Assembly: GCF_000311725.1 (NCBI RefSeq)
Contig: NZ_HE978522.1
Coordinates: 1 to 53,354 of the forward strand
Source of the DNA: Robertmurraya massiliosenegalensis JC6
GTDB taxonomy: Bacteria > Bacillota > Bacilli > Bacillales > Cytobacillaceae
DNA: 53,354 nt
Direction of reading: 5' to 3'
Position numbers and translations under genes: made by a program. Each line of letters begins with the position of its first letter. The first letter of the stretch is position 1. Positions 29,820-38,418 of this stretch are shown here, piece by piece. Below the pieces are notes generated by a model. That model worked only from the letters and a program-made list of their open reading frames with translations, made no database searches and was not told where the DNA came from.

Positions 29820-30458
29820 TTACGATTCTTTTGATTCTGCTTCTGTCTCTCGTCCCTCTTCTTGAGTTGGAACTCCTTCTTCCTGTTCTTCACCAGAGTC
29901 AATTTCTTCTTCTACTTTTGGTGGAAGAATGGAAGCAATCGTTTGTTCAGAATCATGGTTAATTTCAAAATTATTGGTTTTCAAGTCTGCTATTGTGATC
30001 GTTCCTCCGACTTCAAGATGGGAAATATCCACCTCAATTACTTGTGGAATATTTGACGGTGTTGATGTTACCGAAACCTCGTGCAACGATTGTTGTAGCA
30101 CGCCTCCGTCCTTAACCCCAATGGCTTCACCTAATAGACTAATTCTAACGTCTGCTTGAATTTCTTTCCTCATATCTACAGCAAGTAAATCAGCATGAAT
30201 AACCTCATTCTTAATCGCATCTGCTTGATAGTCTGTTAACATCACATTGACCTGTTTCCCATTTAAGTCTAATGGAAAAACCCCGTTTCTTCCAACCTCG
30301 CGCATTATTTTCACAAAATCAGCCCCATTTATGTATATGGGTTTCGTCTCCAATTTGTTTCCATATACAACAGCTGGAATATTTCCTTCTCTTCTGATCT
30401 TTGTCAACGCTGAATTCCTAAATTCTGTTCTTTCTACCGCCTGTAGTGCTGTACTCAT
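29820..30458 (-). CDS. ctc: General-stress ribosomal protein L25/Ctc
   Basis: Binds 5S rRNA in the 50S subunit. L25 N-terminal domain (1 to about 95, RREGNIPAVVYGNKLETKP, MLTDYQADAIKNEVIHADLLAV) and TL5 C-terminal beta domain (about 100-185), then an acidic glutamate-rich tail (EEEIDSGEEQEEG). A sigma-B promoter upstream matches its long-known role as a model sigma-B gene in B. subtilis. ATG at 30458 is preceded by AAGGGGAT. Flanked by prs upstream and pth downstream. Confidence 0.94.
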   Translation of the reverse strand: MSTALQAVERTEFRNSALTKIRREGNIPAVVYGNKLETKPIYINGADFVKIMREVGRNGVFPLDLNGKQVNVMLTDYQADAIKNEVIHADLLAVDMRKEIQADVRISLLGEAIGVKDGGVLQQSLHEVSVTSTPSNIPQVIEVDISHLEVGGTITIADLKTNNFEINHDSEQTIASILPPKVEEEIDSGEEQEEGVPTQEEGRETEAESKES

Positions 30459-30547
30459 TTATAATCCCCTTCCTTATTGTCAGAGTCTTTTTTAAAAGAG
30501 AATACCGCAAGGCACTTATCTCACGAATTCACTCTCTTCTATAAAAA

Positions 30548-30573
30548 ATGCCCATAATAAGTCAGGAATAAAC
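30548..30573 (-). promoter_or_regulatory. ctc promoter, sigma-B
   Basis: On the minus strand, GTTTAT (30568-30573), 14-bp spacer, GGGCAT (30548-30553), one mismatch in each element against GTTTAA-N12/15-GGGTAT. About 80 nt of leader before ctc. Confidence 0.7.
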
Positions 30574-30655
30574 ATAAACGTTTAAAGATAGACGGCAAAG
30601 AATGGCCTAAACCCTTTGAAAATCTATCTGTAAAATATTTTTTATGTAGACGGAA

Positions 30656-30681
30656 AGGCTTGCTTTTAAGAGCAAGCCTAA
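30656..30681 (-). terminator. prs terminator
   Basis: AGGCTTGCT (30656-30664) / AGCAAGCCT (30671-30679), a perfect 9-bp stem with outer AAGG/CCTT pairing possible, shortly after the prs stop. The T run after it is short (TTT). Confidence 0.7.
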
Positions 30682-30693
30682 CCTTTAGGAGTA

Positions 30694-31650
30694 TTAATCA
30701 AACAACGTACTAACAGATTGATCTTCGTGAACGCGGATAATCGCTTCACCAATTAAAGCAGCCACAGACAATTGCTTAATCTTGCCTGTTATTTTTTCTT
30801 CTGATAATGCAATGGAGTTTGTGACAACCAACTCTTTAATCTTAGAATTCTCGATTCTTTCAATTGCTGGTCCTGATAGAACGGGGTGCGTACAGCATGC
30901 ATATACAGCTTTCGCCCCATTTTCGACTAATGCATTTGCTGCCAATGTAATCGTCCCAGCCGTATCAATAATATCATCAATCAGGATGGCAACTTTGCCC
31001 TCAATATTCCCTACTATATTCATAACTTCTGCCACATTGGGCTTTGGTCTACGTTTATCAATAATTGCAATTGGCGCTTTTAAACGGTCTGACATTTTAC
31101 GAGCACGTGTAACGCCACCATGATCAGGAGAAACGATCACGATATCTCCTCCAAGGTCTTTGCTGTCAAAATAATCAGCTAAGATCGGAACGCCCATGAG
31201 GTGGTCGGTTGGGATATCAAAGAAACCTTGAATTTGTGGAGCATGTAAATCAAGTGTAATCACGCGAGTTGCGCCAGCTACTTCAAGTAAGTTAGCGGTT
31301 AGCTTTGCTGTAATTGGCTCACGAGCACGCGCTTTACGATCTTGTCTAGCATATCCATAGTACGGCATAACAATATTGATTGTTTTTGCTGAAGCTCGTT
31401 TTAAAGCATCAATCATAATCAGTAATTCCATTAAATGCTCGTTAACCGGAGAGCTTGTAGATTGGATGACGAACACATCACACCCACGAATACTCTCTTC
31501 AATGTTAATTTGGATTTCTCCATCACTAAAGTGCTGAACGGAACACTTTCCTAATTCTACACCGATTACTTTGGCAATTTCCTTTGCAAGCTCCGGATTT
31601 GAATTTAACGTAAACACCTTTAAATTCGGGTCTAAATATTGATTTGACAT
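30694..31650 (-). CDS. prs: Ribose-phosphate pyrophosphokinase (PRPP synthetase)
   Basis: Makes PRPP from ribose 5-phosphate and ATP, feeding purR regulation and hprT nearby. Class I features: [44 protein letters not shown] and the PRPP loop [19 protein letters not shown]. 318 aa, typical. ATG at 31650 follows GGAGGTTC. It is 60 bp downstream of glmU, and the two form an operon ending at the hairpin 30656-30681. Confidence 0.97.
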   Translation of the reverse strand: MSNQYLDPNLKVFTLNSNPELAKEIAKVIGVELGKCSVQHFSDGEIQINIEESIRGCDVFVIQSTSSPVNEHLMELLIMIDALKRASAKTINIVMPYYGYARQDRKARAREPITAKLTANLLEVAGATRVITLDLHAPQIQGFFDIPTDHLMGVPILADYFDSKDLGGDIVIVSPDHGGVTRARKMSDRLKAPIAIIDKRRPKPNVAEVMNIVGNIEGKVAILIDDIIDTAGTITLAANALVENGAKAVYACCTHPVLSGPAIERIENSKIKELVVTNSIALSEEKITGKIKQLSVAALIGEAIIRVHEDQSVSTLFD

Positions 31651-31710
31651 GATGAACCTCCAATTGCTTATCTTTTTTGGCTTACTTTATTCCTTCGATC
31701 AATCTCAAGA

Positions 31711-33078
31711 TTATTTATTTAATTTATCCACGTACTGCTCCTTGTTCACTTGTCTTGCTCTGGCAATCGCCAATGCATTTCCTGGTACATCTTTCGTCAC
31801 AGTAGAACCAGCAGCAACATAAGCCCCTGCTCCCACAGTTACAGGTGCAACTAAGTTAGAGTTGCAGCCAATAAAGACGCCATCTTCAATTTTTGTTAAA
31901 AATTTATTCTTGCCATCATAGTTTACCGTAATCGAGCCACAGCCAATATTAACATCTTTCCCAACCTCTGCATCGCCTATATAACTTAAGTGGGATGCTT
32001 TGCTTCCTTTTCCAAAGACCGCTTTCTTTATTTCAACAAAATTGCCGATTTTTACATCATCATGGATATTGGATTGAGGACGGATATGGGCAAATGGTCC
32101 AACATTAACCTGACTACCAATGAAACTGTCATGGGCAACTGATTGACGAATGACTGTACCTTCTCCAATTTGGCAATTTTGAATCTCACTGTTTGGTCCA
32201 ATTACGCAATCAGAAGCAATACTTGTCTTTCCTGAGATCATGGTTCCCGGCTGAACAACCGTATCAGAGCCGATTTCCACATCTGCACCAATATACGTAT
32301 TATTCGGATCAATGATCGTTACACCATTTCGCATATGGAATTCGTTGATTCTCTTTTTCATGATCGCTTCTGCTTGTGATAACGCTACTCGGTCATTAAC
32401 TCCCAATGTCTCTTCGAAATCCTCTGTTTGAAATGCAGATACGACCTCACCAGCATTTTTCAAAATTTCGATGACATCAGGTAAATAGTATTCACCTTGC
32501 ACATTCTCATTTGAAACATTTTTCAATGCAGCAAACAAGGCTTGGTTATCAAAACAATATGTACCTGTATTGATTTCCTTCACTTCTCGTTCTGATTCAG
32601 ACGCATCCTTATGTTCGACGATCTTTTCAACTAATCCTTTTTCATTACGGATAAGACGCCCATATCCAGTTGGATCCGCTGCATAAGCCGTTAGCACAGT
32701 TGCTTTTGCTTTTTGTTCTTCATGCTGTTTAAAAAGGGCTTCCATCGTTTCTGCTTTAATCAATGGGGTATCACCACAGACAACTAGGGTCACTCCCTCT
32801 TTGTCTTCTAACATGGCTTGTGCCTGCATAACCGCATGCGCTGTACCAAGTTGCTCTTCCTGTAACGCATAGCTACACTGCTCACCAAGCTGTGATTTTA
32901 CTAATTCTGCTCCGTGTCCTATAATCGTCACGATATGGTCAGTATCTAGCTTAGCTACTTGATCGACGACATGTTGAACCATCGGTTTTCCACACACAGG
33001 GTGTAAAACCTTGTATAATTTTGACCTCATCCTTGTCCCTTGACCTGCGGCTAGGATGACAGCATAACGTTTAGACAT
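31711..33078 (-). CDS. glmU: Bifunctional GlmU, N-acetylglucosamine-1-phosphate uridyltransferase
   Basis: Acetylates glucosamine 1-phosphate and uridylylates it to UDP-GlcNAc for cell wall synthesis (gcaD in B. subtilis). N-terminal nucleotidyltransferase with [11 protein letters not shown] and CGDTPLI; from about residue 250 a left-handed beta helix of hexapeptide repeats (for example [17 protein letters not shown]). 455 aa. ATG at 33078 has GGAGG 7 nt upstream. Starts the glmU-prs operon. Confidence 0.97.
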   Translation of the reverse strand: MSKRYAVILAAGQGTRMRSKLYKVLHPVCGKPMVQHVVDQVAKLDTDHIVTIIGHGAELVKSQLGEQCSYALQEEQLGTAHAVMQAQAMLEDKEGVTLVVCGDTPLIKAETMEALFKQHEEQKAKATVLTAYAADPTGYGRLIRNEKGLVEKIVEHKDASESEREVKEINTGTYCFDNQALFAALKNVSNENVQGEYYLPDVIEILKNAGEVVSAFQTEDFEETLGVNDRVALSQAEAIMKKRINEFHMRNGVTIIDPNNTYIGADVEIGSDTVVQPGTMISGKTSIASDCVIGPNSEIQNCQIGEGTVIRQSVAHDSFIGSQVNVGPFAHIRPQSNIHDDVKIGNFVEIKKAVFGKGSKASHLSYIGDAEVGKDVNIGCGSITVNYDGKNKFLTKIEDGVFIGCNSNLVAPVTVGAGAYVAAGSTVTKDVPGNALAIARARQVNKEQYVDKLNK

Positions 33079-33205
33079 TAACAGTCCTCCATTTTAGTTA
33101 TCATATTTTAGGACACATCCATTTAATCATCGCTAAACAAACATCAGTGTTCTATATTCAAATTTTCATCATTTAGCCTGTCTATTCTTTTTTCCTTACC
33201 CTTAT

Positions 33206-33211
33206 ATTATA
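33206..33211 (-). promoter_or_regulatory. Candidate glmU promoter -10
   Basis: Perfect TATAAT on the minus strand (33206-33211) about 130 bp before glmU. The matching -35 (TTTTTT at 17 bp) is poor, so this is tentative. The rest of the 403-bp spoVG-glmU gap is AT-rich and holds nothing else I can name apart from the spoVG terminator. Confidence 0.4.
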
Positions 33212-33439
33212 AAGGATTCTTCAATAGAAAAAATTAAAATAATCCATTAAGAATATATCCTAAATAGATAACTATTTCAAGGACGCTTCATAAAGTACAA
33301 ATTTTCGACATATACGAACGAGCAGGAAAAGGAACGAATTGAGGGCATTTATATCCCTAAAAAAAGAAATGATTTTTTTAAAAAAAGAGGTTTTACTTCT
33401 GTAGCATTCGGGTAAGGAATGAGAGGAATTACTTCAAAG

Positions 33440-33470
33440 AAAAAAGGCACTACTTATGAAGTAGGCCCTT
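33440..33470 (-). terminator. spoVG terminator
   Basis: GGC(A)CTACTT pairs with AAGTAG-GCC around a 3-nt loop, followed by T6 on the minus strand, just after the spoVG stop. Confidence 0.8.
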
Positions 33471-33481
33471 GTTGCTATATC

Positions 33482-33772
33482 CTACGAAGCTCCGGCTTCT
33501 TCAAATTCAACTTCTATTTCACCTAAACGGTGGTACTCAGCCAAAACAGCCTCTTGGATTTTACCGCGTGTTCCTGAATTAATTGGATGGGCAATATCTC
33601 GAAATTCTCCATCTGGAGTTCGTTTACTTGGCATTGCTACAAATAATCCATTATTTCCATCAATGACACGAATATCATGAACGACAAACTCATCATCAAG
33701 TGTAATCGAAGCTATCGCTCTCATACGTCCCTCAGTATTTACGCGGCGTAGTCTAACGTCTGTCACTTCCAT
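33482..33772 (-). CDS. spoVG: Septation / sporulation regulator SpoVG
   Basis: Small nucleic-acid-binding protein affecting asymmetric septation. The sequence [16 protein letters not shown] and [23 protein letters not shown] is nearly identical to B. subtilis. The frame opens at a GTG (33784), but ATG at 33772 follows AAAGGTGG and gives 96 aa, the family size. Preceded by a consensus sigma-H promoter with an AT-rich block where AbrB binds in B. subtilis, and followed by its own terminator. Confidence 0.96.
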   Translation of the reverse strand: MEVTDVRLRRVNTEGRMRAIASITLDDEFVVHDIRVIDGNNGLFVAMPSKRTPDGEFRDIAHPINSGTRGKIQEAVLAEYHRLGEIEVEFEEAGAS

Positions 33773-33815
33773 TTTGTTCACCACCTTTGCAAATAGATAA
33801 AAATCTAGTTAACTA

Positions 33816-33842
33816 ATTCAACATAACTTCTGATTATCCTTC
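33816..33842 (-). promoter_or_regulatory. spoVG promoter, sigma-H
   Basis: On the minus strand, GAAGGATAA (33834-33842), 11-bp spacer, GTTGAAT (33816-33822): fully consistent with RNAGGAWWW-N11/12-RNNGAAT. An A/T-rich block (about 33843-33870) lies immediately upstream. Confidence 0.85.
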
Positions 33843-33948
33843 TTTTTAACGAAAATTTTTTCAAAATTAAGTCGAAAGCGTGAATTCGCTTACATAAATC
33901 ATTATGATTCAACGCTCTTTTTTTAGTAATTTAATCCTACTTTTACCG

Positions 33949-33972
33949 AAAAAAGGCCCTATGTTAGGACCT
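33949..33972 (-). terminator. purR-ridA terminator
   Basis: AGG(C)CCTA / TAGG(A)CCT around TGT, followed by T6 on the minus strand, directly after the ridA stop. It separates ridA from spoVG. Confidence 0.75.
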
Positions 33973-33977
33973 CGTTA

Positions 33978-34352
33978 CTACTTGACTAATGCTATGACTT
34001 CAATCTCTACTAATGCATCCTTTGGTAATCTTGCTACCTCTACGCAGGAGCGCGCAGGCTTATGCGTTGAAAAATATTCACCGTATACTTCGTTAATGCT
34101 ACCGAAGTCATCCATATTTTTGATAAATACTGTTGCTTTTACAACCGTTTCTAGCGCTGCTCCTGCTTCTTTTAAAACCGCTTGTAGGTTTTTGAATACT
34201 TGATGCGTTTGCTCCTTTACATCACCTTGAACCATGTCACCTGCTGCAGTTAACGGAATTTGTCCAGAACTATAAAAAAGATTATTGACAACGATTCCTT
34301 GTGAATATGGTCCAATAGCAGCCGGTGCTTCATTTGTTTGTACGATTTTCAT
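33978..34352 (-). CDS. ridA: RidA-family enamine/imine deaminase (YabJ)
   Basis: Hydrolyses reactive 2-aminoacrylate-type enamines. 124 aa, one YjgF domain: [29 protein letters not shown] and the active-site signature [12 protein letters not shown] with Arg101. In B. subtilis yabJ follows purR and is linked to purine regulation. ATG at 34352 has AGGAGGGTG upstream. The gap to purR is only 17 nt, so they share a transcript. Confidence 0.95.
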   Translation of the reverse strand: MKIVQTNEAPAAIGPYSQGIVVNNLFYSSGQIPLTAAGDMVQGDVKEQTHQVFKNLQAVLKEAGAALETVVKATVFIKNMDDFGSINEVYGEYFSTHKPARSCVEVARLPKDALVEIEVIALVK

Positions 34353-34369
34353 GTATTCACCCTCCTATT

Positions 34370-35197
34370 TCAAACTTCGACTTTTTGAAAATAATTGCCT
34401 TCGCTTACGGTAATTTTCTTTTCTTTCACGTCTACATCTGAGAGCTTCACTAACGAAAGATAATCTTCAACTAACCGTTCTTCTGTTTTCTCTGCTTCGA
34501 CAAGAACTGCGATCCCAGCGACAGCGGCATTAAATTCTTCCAATAGACTAACCATTCCGTTAATCGTTCCGCCCGCCTTCATGAAATCATCGACGATTAA
34601 TACGTTAGATCCTTCTTCTAAGCTTCGTTTCGATAACAACATCGTTTGGATTCTTTTTGAAGAGCCCGAGACATAGTTAATACTCACGGTTGAGCCTTCC
34701 GTCACTTTGCTATCTCTTCTAACAATCACGACAGGGACATTCAACTGACTTGCTACAGCATAAGCTAAAGGAATTCCCTTTGTTGCCACCGTCATCACAA
34801 CATCAATTTTTGCATCTATGTATGCCGATGCTAATAATCGTCCAGCTCGCTGTACGATAGATGGATCACCTAATAAATCCATCATATACAGATAGCCACC
34901 AGGCAAAAGTCGATCAGGGCTGGCAATTAATTCACACAGTTCCTCAATAAAGGGCTTTGCTTCGAGCTCAGACACCTTCACAAAGTATTTAACCCCACCT
35001 GCAGCACCTGGTACAGTTTGAAGCGTTCCAATTCCTCTATGTTCAAAAGCTTCCTTAATGATGGCTAGATCTTCACTAATCGAAGATTTTGCTGAACCAT
35101 ATCTTTCCGAAAAGAACGATAGGGATACAAGTTCTCTAGGATGGTCAAGTAGATAATGGGTCATATCAATTAAACGTTCACTTCTACGGAACTTCAC
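34370..35197 (-). CDS. purR: Purine operon repressor PurR
   Basis: Represses purine synthesis and transport genes; PRPP is the inducer. N-terminal winged helix (1 to about 75: KFRRSERLIDMTHYLLDHPRELVSL split across helices) and a phosphoribosyltransferase-like effector domain with the PRPP loop VLIVDDFMKAGGT. 275 aa. GTG at 35197 lies 9 nt after AAGGAGG. The promoter is covered by two PurBoxes, so it is autoregulated. prs, the PRPP source, is three genes further on. Confidence 0.96.
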   Translation of the reverse strand: MKFRRSERLIDMTHYLLDHPRELVSLSFFSERYGSAKSSISEDLAIIKEAFEHRGIGTLQTVPGAAGGVKYFVKVSELEAKPFIEELCELIASPDRLLPGGYLYMMDLLGDPSIVQRAGRLLASAYIDAKIDVVMTVATKGIPLAYAVASQLNVPVVIVRRDSKVTEGSTVSINYVSGSSKRIQTMLLSKRSLEEGSNVLIVDDFMKAGGTINGMVSLLEEFNAAVAGIAVLVEAEKTEERLVEDYLSLVKLSDVDVKEKKITVSEGNYFQKVEV

Positions 35198-35213
35198 CGG
35201 ACAGAACCTCCTT

Positions 35214-35258
35214 TTATCCGAATATTTTAACGTTAATATATCATTAATATACGGATTT
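35214..35258 (-). promoter_or_regulatory. PurBox pair over the purR promoter
   Basis: Two inverted elements, 35214-35226 and 35246-35258, each match 11 of 13 positions of AWWWCCGAACWWT (cores CCGAA and CGGA), 19 nt apart. They overlap the -10 and -35 of purR, as expected for repressor autoregulation. Confidence 0.65.
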
Positions 35259-35264
35259 AATCAA
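35235..35264 (-). promoter_or_regulatory. purR promoter, sigma-A
   Basis: On the minus strand, TTGATT (35259-35264), 18-bp spacer, TATATT (35235-35240). The -35 overlaps the ispE stop region, so purR is transcribed from inside the end of ispE. Confidence 0.6.
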
Positions 35265-36126
35265 GGGGGTTCCGCTCACCAAGTAATCTCACAGCAAAAA
35301 CTTGGTCACAAAATCCTCGGAGTCCATTATATAAACGATGCATTCTTGAATCGTGCTGTACGAGAGCAAAAACCGTTGGACCACTGCCACTCATGAGTAC
35401 TGCATCTGCACCAAACCTGTGCATTTGCTCTTTAATTTGAGCAACCTCAGGATATAAGTTCAATGTTACTCCTTCAAGAACATTTCCTACATTTTTACAA
35501 ACGCCAGCAAAATCCTGATTCTGAATGGCTTCAATCATTTTATTCGTGTTTGGGTGTGTAATCTCTTTCAATTGCAGTCGACCATATACGTCGGCTGTCG
35601 AAACACCTATTAGAGGCTTCGCTAATACAACCCAGCAGCTCGGAGGCGCCGGCAAATGCTCAATCTTCTCTCCTCGCCCTGTCGCTAAAGCCGTACCACC
35701 ATATACGCAAAAAGACACATCAGAACCGATCAGGGCTCCAAGTTCTGCCAGCTCATCCAATGATAAACCTAACTGCCATAGCTTATTTAATCCTCTTAAA
35801 GTTGCTGCCGCATCACTGCTTCCTCCAGCGAGCCCGGCCGCAACAGGAATCGTTTTTTCAATATTGATCTGCACACCTTTTTTGATCTGAAATTTATCTT
35901 TTAAAAGCTTCGCAGCTTGATAAGCCAAATTCCGCTGATCATCTGGGACAAAACGATTTTGGGAAACAATTTTAATTTGATCGTCGGGCAACAATGTTAA
36001 TTCGATCCGATCTGCTAAATCAATCGTCGTCATAATCATTTCAACCTCATGATAGCCATCTGATCTTTTATGTAAAACATCTAGTGATAAATTTATTTTA
36101 GCCGGTGCCTTAATTAAGACCTTCAA
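35257..36126 (-). CDS. ispE: 4-diphosphocytidyl-2-C-methyl-D-erythritol kinase
   Basis: GHMP kinase of the MEP isoprenoid pathway. [12 protein letters not shown] at the N-terminus, the ATP loop [15 protein letters not shown] and the C-terminal [13 protein letters not shown]. Start is uncertain: GTG 36135, GTG 36129 and TTG 36126 are in frame; TTG 36126 has the best spacing (5 nt) to AGGTGG and gives 289 aa, equal to B. subtilis. It lies between sspF and purR in conserved order. Confidence 0.93.
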   Translation of the reverse strand: MKVLIKAPAKINLSLDVLHKRSDGYHEVEMIMTTIDLADRIELTLLPDDQIKIVSQNRFVPDDQRNLAYQAAKLLKDKFQIKKGVQINIEKTIPVAAGLAGGSSDAAATLRGLNKLWQLGLSLDELAELGALIGSDVSFCVYGGTALATGRGEKIEHLPAPPSCWVVLAKPLIGVSTADVYGRLQLKEITHPNTNKMIEAIQNQDFAGVCKNVGNVLEGVTLNLYPEVAQIKEQMHRFGADAVLMSGSGPTVFALVQHDSRMHRLYNGLRGFCDQVFAVRLLGERNPLD

Positions 36127-36293
36127 CACTTCCACCTACTTGAATAATTTCAATCTGTACTATATGCAAATGCACAAGCAGTAAGATTCTCCATTTTTTG
36201 TCCTATTTTACCACAAAACGACACATATAAGACCTGCTCTTCATGACATTTTAAAAAACGCTTACGAAAAAGAGCGCAAAATCCCCATAAATC

Positions 36294-36319
36294 AAGTCGG
36301 AGCTAGAAAGCCCCGACTT
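36294..36319 (-). terminator. sspF terminator
   Basis: AAGTCGG (36294-36300) / CCGACTT (36313-36319), with inner GCT/AGC pairs, 40 bp after the sspF stop. The T content after it on the minus strand is modest. Confidence 0.65.
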
Positions 36320-36358
36320 TAACGTAGTGAATCCATTTGATTATTAAATTCGTCCTTG

Positions 36359-36538
36359 CTATTGTTTTTTGGCTAATTGTTGTTCAGCGATTTCAATCGC
36401 TCTCTTCACCATATTACCAGCATCTTTTGCACGAATTCCGCCCCAACCCTCTTTTTGGACAACATCATAAAAGCCAAGTTCTTTTGCTAACTCTTCTTTA
36501 AAACCTTCAGACATCATGCCACGTCGTCTTCTGCCCAA
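36359..36538 (-). CDS. sspF: Small acid-soluble spore protein, SspF type
   Basis: Minor alpha/beta-type SASP that coats forespore DNA. The frame opens at ATG 36547, but TTG at 36538 lies 9 nt after AAGGAG and gives MGRRRRGMM..., collinear with B. subtilis SspF (59 aa versus 61). Conserved blocks: [13 protein letters not shown] and [24 protein letters not shown] sigma-G-like -10 lies upstream and a terminator downstream, so it is a single-gene unit. Confidence 0.94.
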   Translation of the reverse strand: MGRRRRGMMSEGFKEELAKELGFYDVVQKEGWGGIRAKDAGNMVKRAIEIAEQQLAKKQ

Positions 36539-36570
36539 AATGCACATCTCCTTTCTCCACTACGTATTCT

Positions 36571-36600
36571 TAGTATGAATAAGGAAGTGCAATTTCATGA
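36571..36600 (-). promoter_or_regulatory. Candidate sspF promoter, sigma-G
   Basis: Perfect sigma-G -10 CATACTA on the minus strand (36571-36577). The -35 is less good: TCATGA at 17 bp or CATGAA at 16 bp. Correct distance ahead of sspF. Confidence 0.6.
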
Positions 36601-36636
36601 GAACCTAATTTATCCGTTTTGAAAAAAAGGGCAAAT

Positions 36637-36667
36637 TAAAAGCAGTAAACATTTTCTGTTCACTGCT
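36637..36667 (-). terminator. veg terminator
   Basis: AGCAGT(A)AACA / TGTT(C)ACTGCT with a 5-nt loop, followed by TTTTAATTT on the minus strand, 19 bp after the veg stop. Confidence 0.75.
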
Positions 36668-36685
36668 CACTTAAAATATAGGCTT

Positions 36686-36949
36686 TTAGCTTAACGCTAC
36701 CTGTCCTGTTGTATCTTCATAGAAGGTAATTTGAACCGTTTCTGTCAGTACATCTGCATAGCTGTACGATACACGTTCGAATGCATTTTCATCTTGGTCT
36801 AACTCAATCACAAATACCGATGGATAAGTCTCAGCCAAAACACCAGAACGTTCGATCGTTTTTCTACGTCCACCGTTGGCCTTTAATAACAATCTCTTCC
36901 CTAGATTTGAATCAAGGGCTTTCTTAATATCAATTAACGTTTTTGCCAT
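36686..36949 (-). CDS. veg: Veg protein (biofilm-related regulator)
   Basis: An 87-residue protein nearly identical to B. subtilis Veg ([50 protein letters not shown]). In B. subtilis it is among the most strongly transcribed genes and stimulates biofilm matrix genes through SinR; the mechanism is unclear. The frame opens at 36988, but that start lies inside the promoter. ATG at 36949 with GAGGTGG 5 nt upstream is chosen. Confidence 0.95.
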   Translation of the reverse strand: MAKTLIDIKKALDSNLGKRLLLKANGGRRKTIERSGVLAETYPSVFVIELDQDENAFERVSYSYADVLTETVQITFYEDTTGQVALS

Positions 36950-36970
36950 TCGGTCCACCTCACTATGTAA

Positions 36971-36999
36971 AGTATAACACACTGACATAATATAGTCAA
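36971..36999 (-). promoter_or_regulatory. veg proximal promoter, sigma-A
   Basis: On the minus strand, TTGACT (36994-36999), 17-bp spacer, TATACT (36971-36976). The transcript would start about 15 nt before the veg start codon. Confidence 0.75.
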
Positions 37000-37011
37000 A
37001 TAAAAATATAA

Positions 37012-37041
37012 ATTATAACAGTGTTTAAAAATAATTGTCAA
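37012..37041 (-). promoter_or_regulatory. veg distal promoter, sigma-A, double consensus
   Basis: Perfect TTGACA (37036-37041) and perfect TATAAT (37012-37017) with an 18-bp spacer, 41 bp upstream of the proximal promoter. B. subtilis veg also has two promoters. Confidence 0.8.
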
Positions 37042-37080
37042 TAGATTTTATTCCACATTTTTTTCTAAATTTCTACAAAG

Positions 37081-37180
37081 TTTTTTCGCATTAGCGAAAA
37101 TAACTATCTTTTATCTTTTTCGCAGTAGCAAAAAGAACTTTCCTTGATCTTTTTTCGCTTTAGTAAAATTAATTCTCCAT
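37081..37180. repeat. Three degenerate 34-35-bp tandem repeats upstream of veg
   Basis: TTTTTTCGC-like starts recur with CGC at 37087, 37121 and 37156 (period 34 then 35), each followed by TAG, an A-rich run and AACTnTC-like sequence. The first unit forms a TTTTCGC/GCGAAAA hairpin. They lie 40 bp upstream of the distal veg promoter. The rest of the veg-yabG gap holds the yabG hairpin. Confidence 0.55.
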
Positions 37181-37263
37181 CATATACTTTCCTAATTTGA
37201 CAGGATTATGTATGTATTATAAAAATCGATACATCTTTTAAGTACCATCACGCGCTTTAACAT

Positions 37264-37297
37264 GAAAGCGGTAGGAAAAGGAAGACCTACCACTTTC
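37264..37297 (-). terminator. Hairpin after yabG, probable terminator
   Basis: GAAAG(C)GGTAGG / CCTACC(A)CTTTC, an 11-bp stem, begins about 30 bp after the yabG stop. No T run follows on the minus strand, so it may be an RNA-stabilising 3' structure rather than a classic terminator. Confidence 0.5.
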
Positions 37298-37328
37298 CGT
37301 TCAAAGATGTCTGCTATTGTCGAAAAAT

Positions 37329-38207
37329 TTAATTCTGATTTTCTGAATGAAATGGCATTCCTGTTCTTAAGATCCCTTTTGTTTCAATTCCGCCTAATCC
37401 TTTTTCACCGGTAAGTGTATTTCGTAGCACGTCCCAAACATTGATTCTTTCCATAAATGGGGTAAAGCTTATTTTGGCAACAATATAAACTGGATCCAAG
37501 GCATGAATGTTTACCCGTGAAGGGGAACTGGCAAAATTGGCTCCCGCATGTATAAGTGATTCAAAATGTGATTGGCAAGCACCTGCAAAAATCACTAATT
37601 GATCCAAATTTGGAATTTTCCGTCTTGCCTCACTTACCGTTTGAACAAAAAATTTAGAATGTCGATAAGCATTTATATCTCCAATTGCCCCTTTTGATTT
37701 AGAATAGGCATCATGTCCGGTAATAACCAATATATCAGGGCGATAGTACTCAATGAGCCGACTTATTTTTTGAGGCATTTCCTTTTCATTACAATGAATC
37801 CCTGTTACAGGTATCCCGATTTTCTCATAAAGATTTAAACACTTTTGCAAATAGGATGGATCGCCATCAATATGAAGAACACGGCCTGGAAGTTGAAAAT
37901 AGTTAATCTTCATTTTATAGCCTTCTGTTGTATCATACTCTTGTCTTTGTTTGAGCAAATCGATGTCCTGTTTAAATAATCTAAACGATTGCTCTTCAAG
38001 AGAACGAAACTCTTGTGTTACTTCCATTCTCTTCATTTGATCAATCACAAGTAGATCTTCATAAGGAGCATCTGCTATTAAACGAAAATCCTCACCATAC
38101 AACACAGCTTTTTTTTGACCATTTTCTTCTTTAATATCGATGACACGAAACAAAATATCACAATTATAAGAAACTCTTCCAACAATATCCATGAGGTTAA
38201 TCGTCAC
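37329..38207 (-). CDS. yabG: Sporulation-specific protease YabG
   Basis: Processes spore coat proteins in the mother cell (peptidase family U57). 292 aa. An N-terminal beta-rich region (VGRVSYNCDILFRVIDI) precedes a catalytic-looking part with ITGHDAYSKSKG and IFAGACQSHFESLIHAGANFASSPSR. The His-Asp and Cys motifs suggest a cysteine dyad; that is my inference. GTG at 38207 has GGAG 9 nt upstream. It stands alone between 379-bp and 649-bp non-coding gaps. Just upstream is an 8-bp inverted repeat (38236-38258). Confidence 0.93.
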   Translation of the reverse strand: MTINLMDIVGRVSYNCDILFRVIDIKEENGQKKAVLYGEDFRLIADAPYEDLLVIDQMKRMEVTQEFRSLEEQSFRLFKQDIDLLKQRQEYDTTEGYKMKINYFQLPGRVLHIDGDPSYLQKCLNLYEKIGIPVTGIHCNEKEMPQKISRLIEYYRPDILVITGHDAYSKSKGAIGDINAYRHSKFFVQTVSEARRKIPNLDQLVIFAGACQSHFESLIHAGANFASSPSRVNIHALDPVYIVAKISFTPFMERINVWDVLRNTLTGEKGLGGIETKGILRTGMPFHSENQN

Positions 38208-38235
38208 TTATCGTCACTCCAATTAGCACAAGTAG

Positions 38236-38258
38236 ATCCCTCTTATTGTGAGAGGGAT
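38236..38258. repeat. Inverted repeat just upstream of yabG
   Basis: ATCCCTCT (38236-38243) / AGAGGGAT (38251-38258), a perfect 8-bp dyad with a 7-nt loop, 29 bp before the yabG start. It could be an operator or an RNA structure in the leader. Confidence 0.6.
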
Positions 38259-38346
38259 AAGAATGTAAGCAAACTCTAGGTGTTTTTACTAAATTATGCA
38301 TTGGACGACAAACATGTGCCTTAGAAGGCGCTTATATGAATAGGCA

Positions 38347-38373
38347 AATAAAAAGGCTCCTACCAAATGTAGG
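38347..38373 (-). terminator. Orphan terminator upstream of yabG
   Basis: On the minus strand, AGCTTCCTAC...GTAGGAGCCT followed by TTTTTATTTG. No gene ends here: the nearest upstream minus-strand gene, ksgA, already has a terminator at 38811-38844 with the same 3' tail (see findings). Confidence 0.65.
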
Positions 38374-38418
38374 AAGCTTCCAGTTTGTCTCATTCTTCGA
38401 TCCAAACCTCTCTCACCC

